Origin: JBHIFE01 sp046760985
Lineage (GTDB): Bacteria; Chloroflexota; Dehalococcoidia; Dehalococcoidales; RBG-16-60-22
Direction of reading: 5' to 3'
Assembly: GCA_046760985.1 (NCBI GenBank)
Contig: JBHIFE010000089.1
Span: forward strand, 1 to 5,557
Length of the DNA stretch: 5,557 bases
In this document: positions 1 through 4,396 of the stretch, piece by piece
How the letters are laid out: the number at the start of each line of letters is the position of its first letter
Position numbering within the stretch: the stretch's first letter is position 1
Position numbers and translations under genes: made by a program
Notes under the pieces: model-generated
The model's input: only the letters and a program-made list of their open reading frames with translations
Told to the model about the DNA's origin: nothing
Database searches by the model: none

Positions 1-75
1 TATCAGTACTAATACTTTATTTTAGCTTAGTAAAAGATGCCAAAGTTTTTCCATTTCTAATAATAGTGTTTTTCA

Positions 76-102
76 AGAGATTTCGAAGGCGTGGCAATCT
101 CT
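76..102. repeat. Short inverted repeat in AT-rich non-coding stretch
   Basis: A perfect 7-bp inverted repeat (AGAGATT at 76-82, AATCTCT at 96-102) encloses a 13-nt loop. It lies about 85 nt beyond the stop of the minus-strand gene at 187-510 and could form a hairpin in that transcript. No run of T follows the stem on either strand, so I do not call it a terminator. A separate run of nine A at 121-129 reads as U on the minus strand but has no stem before it. I see no gene in 1-186. Confidence 0.3.
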
Positions 103-186
103 ATTTATTTTCTCATTATTAAAAAAAAAGTGGAGTAGTTCAGTTCAAAAATGGCTTGACTTTTCAGAGAGATTTATTTATATTTT

Positions 187-510
187 TCAACCGTGCTTTA
201 AATTGTTTTCCATTTCTAAATAACTATTAATGGCAGCCGCTAGAGGCACTTTCTCATCGCTGGGAGGCTTAGGCTTCTTTGTTGTCAATACCAATAAAAA
301 TTTCTTCTCAAATGATTTTTCACTTCTATCAGTAACTACCCACCCAATGTTATTGCAGATGGTATTTTCGCAACGTAAAAGATAATACATAAAATTAGCA
401 AAGTGCAGGCTATTTACACGGGCAAGTGGTGATAGCGACAATTTCCCACACTTGGGACAAGGCCCAAACTCAAAATATGATATGTCCTCCTTATTGTCCA
501 AGTAGTTCAT
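187..510 (-). CDS. Small zinc-ribbon-like hypothetical protein
   Basis: I do not recognise the family of this 107-residue protein. It has two cysteine pairs, Cys18-Pro-Lys-Cys21-Gly and Cys47-x4-Cys52, separated by 25 residues. Aromatic residues follow the second pair (Gly56-Trp57). This layout resembles a four-cysteine zinc ribbon, which would suggest nucleic-acid or protein binding, but that is inference. There is no signal peptide or membrane segment, and the C-terminal half is lysine-rich. The gene is AT-rich: one sampled 60-base line counts to about 33% G+C. The ATG lies 18 nt downstream of the tRNA-Leu 3' end on the same strand. No Shine-Dalgarno is visible, because the purines upstream belong to the tRNA. 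It could be co-transcribed with the tRNA and translated from a near-leaderless processed end. A chance ORF remains possible, though the spaced cysteine pairs argue against it. Confidence 0.5.
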   Translation of the reverse strand: MNYLDNKEDISYFEFGPCPKCGKLSLSPLARVNSLHFANFMYYLLRCENTICNNIGWVVTDRSEKSFEKKFLLVLTTKKPKPPSDEKVPLAAAINSYLEMENNLKHG

Positions 511-528
511 AAAAATACAACCAAATTT

Positions 529-613
529 TGGTGGGGAAGCGGGGATTTGAACCCCGACGCCTTACGGCACATGATCCTAAGTCATGCTCGTCTGCCAGTT
601 CCGACACTTCCCC
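529..613 (-). tRNA. tRNA-Leu (anticodon UAG), CCA encoded
   Basis: Read on the minus strand, the 85-nt sequence folds as a class II tRNA. The acceptor stem is GGGGAAG (607-613) paired with CTTCCCC (533-539), with discriminator A at 532 and a templated CCA at 529-531. The T arm has stem CGGGG/CCCCG around the loop TTCAAAT (545-551). The anticodon arm has stem CATGA/TCATG and the 7-nt loop CTTAGGA (575-581). This places anticodon TAG at 577-579, which reads CUA and, with wobble, other CUN leucine codons. The variable arm (about 557-569) is long, with stem GCC/GGC, as expected for leucine. The D region contains the usual GGCAGAC stretch. All stems are intact. Confidence 0.97.
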
Positions 614-673
614 GCAAAATATGCCGTCTTTCCTCCCCACCCCAGAAACTAAGGGATATCGGACACAGCCACT

Positions 674-682
674 ATTTTACCA
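674..682 (-). promoter_or_regulatory. Candidate extended -10 promoter for tRNA-Leu
   Basis: The minus strand reads TGGTAAAAT, an extended -10 element (TGn plus TAAAAT, five of six to TATAAT). It lies about 60 nt upstream of the tRNA 5' end and just past the flavin reductase stop codon. No good -35 hexamer stands 16-18 nt upstream, which fits the extended -10 class. The surrounding 10-mer GGTAAAATAG recurs exactly at the plus-strand promoter candidate near 1466-1471. Assigned by eye. Confidence 0.4.
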
Positions 683-728
683 CAGGTGTCTCAACAAGGC
701 TACAGTATTGAACTAACCGCATTTACGA

Positions 729-1307
729 TTATTCTCTTGATTTGAGCTCCTCGCCGATACTGTATGCCTCAGCTACGACCTCTCCCAGAAGTCGGTATTG
801 ACGGTATGGGGATTTAATGTAGCTAATGGGTTTAATTTTATTAATATCTGGTTTCCCATCGGTAAGATAGTTCTCCGAGACATAGGCTTCTTCAATTCTG
901 CCAACAAAAAGTGAATGACTCCCTAAATCCAGGATATGCACGACCTTACACTCTAGATTGACAGGAAATTGCTCAATAAGCGGGGCGCTGTTTAATTTGC
1001 CATAAGATACCTTAAACTGACAGACCTCTGCTTTATTAACTTTAGCACCGGTTCTAAGACCGCAGTAATCGGTTTCCCTTACCCTATCAGCCGAAGGTAG
1101 GTTAATGGAAAAAGTCAAGTTTTGCCTAATACCTCTGTTAGTATGCCGAGTGTGTCGTATGGCTACAGAAATCATTGGTGGTTCACCGTTAGCAATACCA
1201 CACCAAGCCACTGCCATAAAGTTTGGTTTATCATCAACATTTGCCCCAACTAAGACTACCGGCATGGGGTAAATCAATGTTTGCGCACCCAGCGCAATTT
1301 TGCCCAT
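729..1307 (-). CDS. Flavin reductase-like / flavoredoxin family protein
   Basis: A 192-residue protein matching the flavin reductase-like (flavoredoxin) family, small FMN-binding split-barrel proteins that pass electrons or reduce flavin in the cytoplasm. Family signatures run in order: VVLVGANVDDKPNF near residue 17, PPMISVAIR near 43, an N-rich NLTFSINLPS segment near 62, a TDYCGLRTGAKVNK segment near 78, SAPLIEQFPVNLECKV near 107 and the LGSHSLFVGRI strand near 127. Length is normal for the family and there is no signal peptide. The ATG is well supported: AGGAGG (1314-1319 on the plus strand) stands 6 nt before it. The gene diverges from the lipoprotein gene and is followed by tRNA-Leu on the same strand. 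Its electron donor and acceptor cannot be read from the sequence, and members of this family have varied partners. Confidence 0.88.
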   Translation of the reverse strand: MGKIALGAQTLIYPMPVVLVGANVDDKPNFMAVAWCGIANGEPPMISVAIRHTRHTNRGIRQNLTFSINLPSADRVRETDYCGLRTGAKVNKAEVCQFKVSYGKLNSAPLIEQFPVNLECKVVHILDLGSHSLFVGRIEEAYVSENYLTDGKPDINKIKPISYIKSPYRQYRLLGEVVAEAYSIGEELKSRE

Positions 1308-1313
1308 AAGCTT

Positions 1314-1319
1314 CCTCCT
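1314..1319 (-). promoter_or_regulatory. Ribosome binding site of the flavin reductase gene
   Basis: The minus strand carries a full AGGAGG, 6 nt before the ATG at 1305-1307. It is the strongest Shine-Dalgarno on this strand and fixes the start of the flavin reductase gene. Confidence 0.8.
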
Positions 1320-1384
1320 CTATATAAGTATGCTATTTCCCAGAGCCTAAAGTCTGTCTTTCTAGATTGTCCTGTTTTGCTTAA

Positions 1385-1413
1385 ATTGTAATCATTTCTA
1401 CCCCGATTGACAA
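1385..1413 (-). promoter_or_regulatory. Candidate sigma70-type promoter for flavin reductase
   Basis: On the minus strand a -35 match TTGTCA (1408-1413) and a -10 match TACAAT (1385-1390) are separated by exactly 17 nt. Each hexamer is five of six to consensus. Transcription would start near 1378, giving a leader of about 70 nt before the flavin reductase ATG. Assigned by eye, but the spacing and hexamers are better than random background. Confidence 0.55.
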
Positions 1414-1442
1414 AGATACCTCAAAGGCACGAGTAACCGATA

Positions 1443-1471
1443 TTGAGTCAGCTGATTTGGTAAGGTAAAAT
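1443..1471 (+). promoter_or_regulatory. Candidate sigma70-type promoter for lipoprotein-yggS
   Basis: TTGAGT (1443-1448) and TAAAAT (1466-1471) are separated by 17 nt. The start would fall near 1478, about 27 nt before the lipoprotein ATG. With the minus-strand promoter at 1385-1413 this makes a divergent pair in the 197-nt gap 1308-1504; I see nothing else notable in that gap. Confidence 0.55.
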
Positions 1472-1504
1472 AGCATAAAAGTAGGGAGCTAACAGGAGGA
1501 TGAA

Positions 1505-1819
1505 ATGAAACTATGGCAAGGTCTCTTATTGGTTATGCTACTGGCTGCTTTGCCTGTTCTCTCGGCTTGTGAAATCCTTGGGTTGGGAGGAGACCAGCAA
1601 CAAGCTTATCAGGAGGAGTTAAGAAAGTATGAGGCTTATAAGGCTTATCAGGAGCAGTTGAAAGCCTATCGGGAGCAGCAAGAAGCTTATAATCAGGAAG
1701 TTTTGGAAGCCTACCAAGAATACCTCAAAGAGTACTATAAACAATATGAGGAAGCAATAAGAGTTCAGCAGGAACAACGGCAGAAACAACTGGAACAAAT
1801 GGAAATAAAAACCGAATAA
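1505..1819 (+). CDS. Small tyrosine/glutamine-rich coiled-coil lipoprotein
   Basis: A 104-residue protein of unrecognised family. Residues 1-21 form a lipoprotein signal peptide: Lys2, a hydrophobic stretch, then the lipobox Leu19-Ser20-Ala21-Cys22. Signal peptidase II should cut before Cys22, leaving about 83 residues anchored to the outer face of the membrane. After a short glycine-containing linker, residues 31-99 are nearly all Gln, Glu, Lys, Tyr, Ala and Leu, predicted helical or coiled coil. A nine-residue unit AYQExLxxY occurs three times, at 34-42, 47-55 and 69-77. Tyrosines at 35, 42, 48, 55, 62, 70 and 77 keep an almost regular seven-residue beat. AGGAGG (1494-1499) lies 5 nt before the ATG. 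The gene stands 41 nt before yggS and shares its direction. A structural or envelope-spacing role is possible, but no function can be assigned. Confidence 0.8.
   Translation: MKLWQGLLLVMLLAALPVLSACEILGLGGDQQQAYQEELRKYEAYKAYQEQLKAYREQQEAYNQEVLEAYQEYLKEYYKQYEEAIRVQQEQRQKQLEQMEIKTE
1604..1681 (+). repeat. Imperfect tandem 39-nt repeat within lipoprotein gene
   Basis: Two adjacent 39-nt units begin at 1604 and 1643, both with GCTTATCAGGAG. They encode the first two copies of AYQExLxxY (residues 34-42 and 47-55). Similarity is strong over the first half of each unit and fades after it. A third, more diverged protein-level copy lies at residues 69-77. The pattern suggests growth of the coiled coil by internal duplication. 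Confidence 0.55.
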
Positions 1820-1860
1820 ATTGAAGACTCTTATACTGATACCCCAGTGCTGAGTTACTC

Positions 1861-2550
1861 ATGACAATTGAGCAGAATGTTAGCCAGATATTAAGTGAAT
1901 TGCCTGACGGAGTTCAATTAGTAGCTGCCGCCAAAACAAGAAAACCCGAAGAAATTCTAGAGGCAGTTGAAGCCGGCATAAGAATTATCGGGGAAAACTA
2001 TGTTCAAGAAGCGGAAAGAGCCTACGAAGTAGTCGGCAACAAAGCGAAATGGCATCTTATCGGGAATCTTCAAAGAAATAAGGTGAAAAAAGCGGTAAAA
2101 ATATTTGATATGATAGAAACCGTTGATTCGGTTGAAATAGCCAGGGAGATTGATAAAAGATGCGCTCAAATTGGCAAAATAATGCCGGTATTAATCGAAG
2201 TAAACAGTGGTCGTGAAAAACAAAAATCAGGCGTCTCTCCCGAGAATGCGGAACAACTAGCTAAAGAGATTTCAGCTTGTCCAAATATCCGGTTAATGGG
2301 GCTGATGACCATGGGACCTCGTTTTGGCAATCCAGAAGATTCCCGACCCTATTTTGTAGAAACGAAAAGACTATTTGAGAAAATTAAAAAACTTAATTTA
2401 CCCAACACCGAGATGAAATATCTCTCCATGGGAATGACGAATTCCTATAAAATCGCCCTAGAGGAAGGTGCTAATATAGTGAGAATAGGCAGCAAGATAT
2501 TTGGCGAAAGGGATTATGAAAAAGTGGAGTTAGCCAATAAGATTATTTAA
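1861..2550 (+). CDS. yggS: PLP-binding homeostasis protein, YggS/YlmE/PROSC family
   Basis: A complete 229-residue member of the YggS (bacterial YlmE, human PLPBP) family. These are single-domain TIM-barrel proteins that bind pyridoxal 5'-phosphate and buffer vitamin B6 and amino-acid pools without known enzymatic turnover. Lys25 in VAAAKTR is the expected Schiff-base lysine. Other family marks are GENYVQEA (44-51), WHLIGNLQRNK (64-74), a GREKQKSGV stretch, LMGLMTMGP, and LSMGMTNSYKIAL (188-200) leading into VRIGSKIFGER (207-217), the phosphate-binding end. The acidic residue usual in the SMGMSxD motif is Ser195 here. An in-frame stop at 1837-1839 rules out an earlier start, and the ribosome site is weak. 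No promoter is obvious in the 41-nt gap, so read-through from the lipoprotein gene is likely. Three sampled 60-base lines count to 33-37% G+C, below nusA. Confidence 0.95.
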   Translation: MTIEQNVSQILSELPDGVQLVAAAKTRKPEEILEAVEAGIRIIGENYVQEAERAYEVVGNKAKWHLIGNLQRNKVKKAVKIFDMIETVDSVEIAREIDKRCAQIGKIMPVLIEVNSGREKQKSGVSPENAEQLAKEISACPNIRLMGLMTMGPRFGNPEDSRPYFVETKRLFEKIKKLNLPNTEMKYLSMGMTNSYKIALEEGANIVRIGSKIFGERDYEKVELANKII

Positions 2551-2558
2551 TTGGGTGC

Positions 2559-2587
2559 TTGAATTTTCAGCATAAGTATGTTATATT
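2559..2587 (+). promoter_or_regulatory. Candidate promoter upstream of nusA leader
   Basis: TTGAAT (2559-2564) and TATATT (2582-2587) are separated by 17 nt, a good sigma70-type match. Transcription would begin near 2594, ahead of the terminator at 2612-2635, so most of the initiated RNA could be cut short before nusA. The -10 sits inside the palindrome at 2580-2596. I saw no equally good promoter between the terminator and the nusA ATG. Confidence 0.45.
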
Positions 2588-2596
2588 TAATATAAC
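2580..2596. repeat. Perfect 7-bp palindrome overlapping the -10 element
   Basis: GTTATAT (2580-2586) and ATATAAC (2590-2596) are perfect inverted copies around a 3-nt centre. The element is all A/T except its outer G-C pair, so it would be a weak RNA hairpin. On DNA it could be a dimeric repressor operator covering the -10 of the candidate nusA promoter. AT-rich palindromes also arise by chance in such a gap. Confidence 0.35.
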
Positions 2597-2611
2597 TTGG
2601 ATTATCTAGTT

Positions 2612-2635
2612 AAGTGGGTTTCGCCCCACTTTTTT
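2612..2635 (+). terminator. Rho-independent terminator between yggS and nusA
   Basis: The stem AAGTGGG (2612-2618) pairs perfectly with CCCACTT (2625-2631) around a 6-nt loop, and the T run extends to 2635. This is a classic intrinsic terminator, 62 nt after the yggS stop and 29 nt before the nusA ATG. It may end the lipoprotein-yggS transcript, act as an attenuator in a nusA leader, or do both. Confidence 0.85.
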
Positions 2636-2664
2636 AATTATGTAATTTGGAGATTTGAACTGAA

Positions 2665-4104
2665 ATGAAGAGCGACTTTCTACTGGCTATAACTCAGCTC
2701 TCGGCAGAAAAGAACCTGCCTAAGGAAGTGGTTGTTGCCGCTGTAGAAGCAGCGCTGGTATCAGCCTATAGGAAGGATAATTTTGCCGCTAACCAGAATA
2801 TCTCGGTTAAGATTAATCCTAATAATGGCAGGGTTGAAGTGTGGGCTGAAAAAACCGTGGTTGAGATAGCGTCTGATAGTCGGCGGGAAATATCACTTGA
2901 CGAGGCACAGCGAATCAAATCAGATGCACAAATTGGCGATACTATCATGGTAGAGGCTACTCCACGTAATGCCGGGCGTATTGCTGCTCAGACAGCAAAA
3001 CAAGTTATCTTACAACGTCTTCATGAAGCCGAGCATAGCGCCATATTTGAGGAATATGCTGATAGGGAAGGCGACGTTGTCAGCGGGTTAGTGCAGCGTA
3101 TTGAGCTAGGACAGATTTTTATTGACCTGGGCAGAACCGAAGCAATATTGCCTGTGTCAGAGCAGATGCGCAATGAAAGGTACCGAGTAGGTCAACGTCT
3201 TAAAGTTTACCTTCTACAGGTGGCTCAGACCACCAAAGGACCCCGGGTGATAGTATCACGCTCTCACCCCGATTTACTCCGCCGGCTTTTTGAACTGGAG
3301 GTTCCTGAGGTCTTCAATGGAACAGTGGAATTAAAATCAATTGCTCGTGAAGCTGGCTATCGGAGTAAGGTGGCTGTTGCCGCACGCCAAGAAGGTATTG
3401 ACCCGGTTGGTTGTTGCGTTGGATTGCGTGGCATCAGGATACAGAATATCGTCAATGAGCTAGGCGGTGAAAAGATAGATGTCATTATGTGGAATCCAGA
3501 TGCCTCTGCCTTTATTACTAATGCTCTTAGCCCAGCCCAGATATTGAGCGTTGAGCTTGATGAGGAACAGGGGATAGCTACTGTAGTTGTCCCAGATAAG
3601 CAACTCTCGCTAGCCATTGGTAAGGAAGGACAGAATGCTCGGCTTGCCGCCAAACTTACTGGGTGGCGAATTGACATTAAGAGTGCCTCAGCGGCTGAAG
3701 CAGAGAAGCTAGCTGAAGCTAAACCCTTGACCGAGGCAGAAGAAAAAGAAGCGGTAGCCGAAGAGCCCATAATTGAGAAGGAACCTTCTGCCGAAATACC
3801 GGCTACTCTGGAACCGGCTTCAGTATCGGCGGAGACACCAGTGGAGGAGGCAGCTGAACCTTCACCAACTCCTGAAGAAACAGCCACTCCACCGCCGGTT
3901 TTCTTTGAACCCCAACTAGGCGAGGAGAAACCTCAACTTCGGTTCGCTGAAGATATCTCGGTAGCGGCACCGGCTAAGCCAGGAGCTAAAGCCAAGAGGA
4001 AGAAAAAGAAAGGTACTTATGACAAAGAAAGGGCTGAGGATGGCATCAGGATTAGGAAAATGCGCCGAGATTCAGACATTATTGACGAGGAGGAGGAGTA
4101 TTAG
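2665..4104 (+). CDS. nusA: Transcription termination/antitermination factor NusA
   Basis: NusA (479 residues) binds RNA polymerase and nascent RNA, promoting pausing and intrinsic termination and taking part in antitermination. Residues 1-130 are the polymerase-binding N-terminal domain, opening with the typical LxAI(x)QLSAEKNLPKE helix. An S1 domain spans about 136-200. KH1 contains the GLRG loop (253-256) and the usual ELGGEKIDV, and KH2 contains GKEGQN (319-324) and LAAKLTGWRIDI. The core ends near 340. A 139-residue tail rich in Ala, Glu and Pro follows, with a basic patch (444-449, KRKKKK) and an acidic end, DEEEEY. B. subtilis NusA lacks a tail and E. coli has structured acidic repeats, so this tail is lineage-specific. 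GGAG (2649-2652) is 12 nt from the ATG, an unusually long spacing. It is first in the operon with ylxR and infB, and rimP, the usual upstream partner, is absent. Confidence 0.97.
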   Translation: MKSDFLLAITQLSAEKNLPKEVVVAAVEAALVSAYRKDNFAANQNISVKINPNNGRVEVWAEKTVVEIASDSRREISLDEAQRIKSDAQIGDTIMVEATPRNAGRIAAQTAKQVILQRLHEAEHSAIFEEYADREGDVVSGLVQRIELGQIFIDLGRTEAILPVSEQMRNERYRVGQRLKVYLLQVAQTTKGPRVIVSRSHPDLLRRLFELEVPEVFNGTVELKSIAREAGYRSKVAVAARQEGIDPVGCCVGLRGIRIQNIVNELGGEKIDVIMWNPDASAFITNALSPAQILSVELDEEQGIATVVVPDKQLSLAIGKEGQNARLAAKLTGWRIDIKSASAAEAEKLAEAKPLTEAEEKEAVAEEPIIEKEPSAEIPATLEPASVSAETPVEEAAEPSPTPEETATPPPVFFEPQLGEEKPQLRFAEDISVAAPAKPGAKAKRKKKKGTYDKERAEDGIRIRKMRRDSDIIDEEEEY

Positions 4105-4396
4105 TCACCACTCTGTTTCCACTAAACATATACCTCAGCGGACTTGTGTGAGCTGTCGTAAGATAAGGGATAAGCAGGAGTTAATTCGCTTGGTTCGTAC
4201 TACTGAGGGTAATGTGGAGGTTGACCCCAGTGGTAAGAAAGCTGGACGTGGTGCCTATCTATGTCGAGCAAGAGAGTGCTGGGAGATTGGACTAAAAGGT
4301 AATCGGCTAGAGCATGCTTTACGAAGCCGCCTTACCTCAGATAATCGAGAACAGCTTATTAGTTATGCCCAAGAGCATCTAAAAGGAGCTAACTAG
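4082..4396 (+). CDS. ylxR: YlxR/RnpM family RNA-binding protein (DUF448)
   Basis: YlxR, recently named RnpM in Bacillus, is a small cytoplasmic RNA-binding protein reported to modulate RNase P. The diagnostic pattern is present: PQRTCVSCRK, then KQELIRLVR, VDPSGKKAGRGAYLC with the GRGAYLC signature, and a C-terminal basic helix with RLEHALRSRL. The start is uncertain. The open frame reaches back to ATG codons at 4019 and 4040, but these lie deep in the nusA coding sequence and make the protein too long (125 or 118 residues, against roughly 90-100 in the family). The TTG at 4082 gives 104 residues and is used here as the nearest ordinary start. An ATT at 4100, with the purine run 4087-4098 in front, gives 98 residues and may be the true start. 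No ATG, GTG or TTG lies in frame between the nusA stop and the conserved domain. The gene ends in TAG, overlapping the infB start by one base. Confidence 0.88.
   Translation: MTRRRSISHHSVSTKHIPQRTCVSCRKIRDKQELIRLVRTTEGNVEVDPSGKKAGRGAYLCRARECWEIGLKGNRLEHALRSRLTSDNREQLISYAQEHLKGAN
4087..4098 (+). promoter_or_regulatory. Polypurine ribosome binding site inside nusA 3' end
   Basis: The run GAGGAGGAGGAG encodes the last four glutamates of NusA and also contains AGGAGG in two registers. AGGAGG at 4088-4093 lies 6 nt before an in-frame ATT at 4100-4102 of ylxR. It comes after the TTG at 4082, so it cannot serve that codon. It points to initiation near 4100 coupled to nusA termination at 4102-4104. 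Confidence 0.55.
4384..4388 (+). promoter_or_regulatory. Ribosome binding site fixing the infB GTG start
   Basis: AGGAG lies at the end of ylxR, 7 nt before GTG at 4396-4398. The GTG shares its G with the ylxR TAG stop (TAGTG), an arrangement typical of translational coupling. It supports GTG as the infB start over later in-frame codons. Confidence 0.75.

Noticed and set aside
70..175. Imperfect direct repeats TTTTCAAGAGATTT (70-83) and TTTTCAGAGAGATTT (161-175)
   Set aside because: Short, A/T-rich and differing by an inserted base. Not enough to claim a repeat element or attachment site.
520..532. Inverted repeat ACCAAA-T-TTTGGT at the tRNA 3' end
   Set aside because: The 1-nt centre cannot form a hairpin loop, and half of it is simply the tRNA CCA end. 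Likely chance.
528..716. Plus-strand open frame beginning MVGKRGFEPRR
   Set aside because: It is the antisense of tRNA-Leu. The GFEPRR-type peptide is a well-known false product of tRNA T arms, and the rest lies in the tRNA promoter region.
1407..1412. Perfect TTGACA on the plus strand
   Set aside because: No acceptable -10 lies 16-18 nt downstream. The overlapping minus-strand TTGTCA has a good partner.
1957..2169. Minus-strand open frame inside yggS
   Set aside because: It lies wholly opposite a conserved gene and shows no family motif or ribosome site.
2766..2948. Minus-strand open frame inside the nusA N-terminal domain
   Set aside because: Shadow of nusA with no motif or ribosome site.
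3357..3887. Long minus-strand open frame (176 codons), Ser/Ala-rich
   Set aside because: It is opposite the nusA KH domains and Glu/Ala/Pro-rich tail. Its serine and alanine bias is the mirror of that codon use.
4019..4081. Longest possible ylxR reading from ATG 4019
   Set aside because: It would add about 27 residues that match no part of the family and overlap nusA by 86 nt, with no ribosome site before the ATG.
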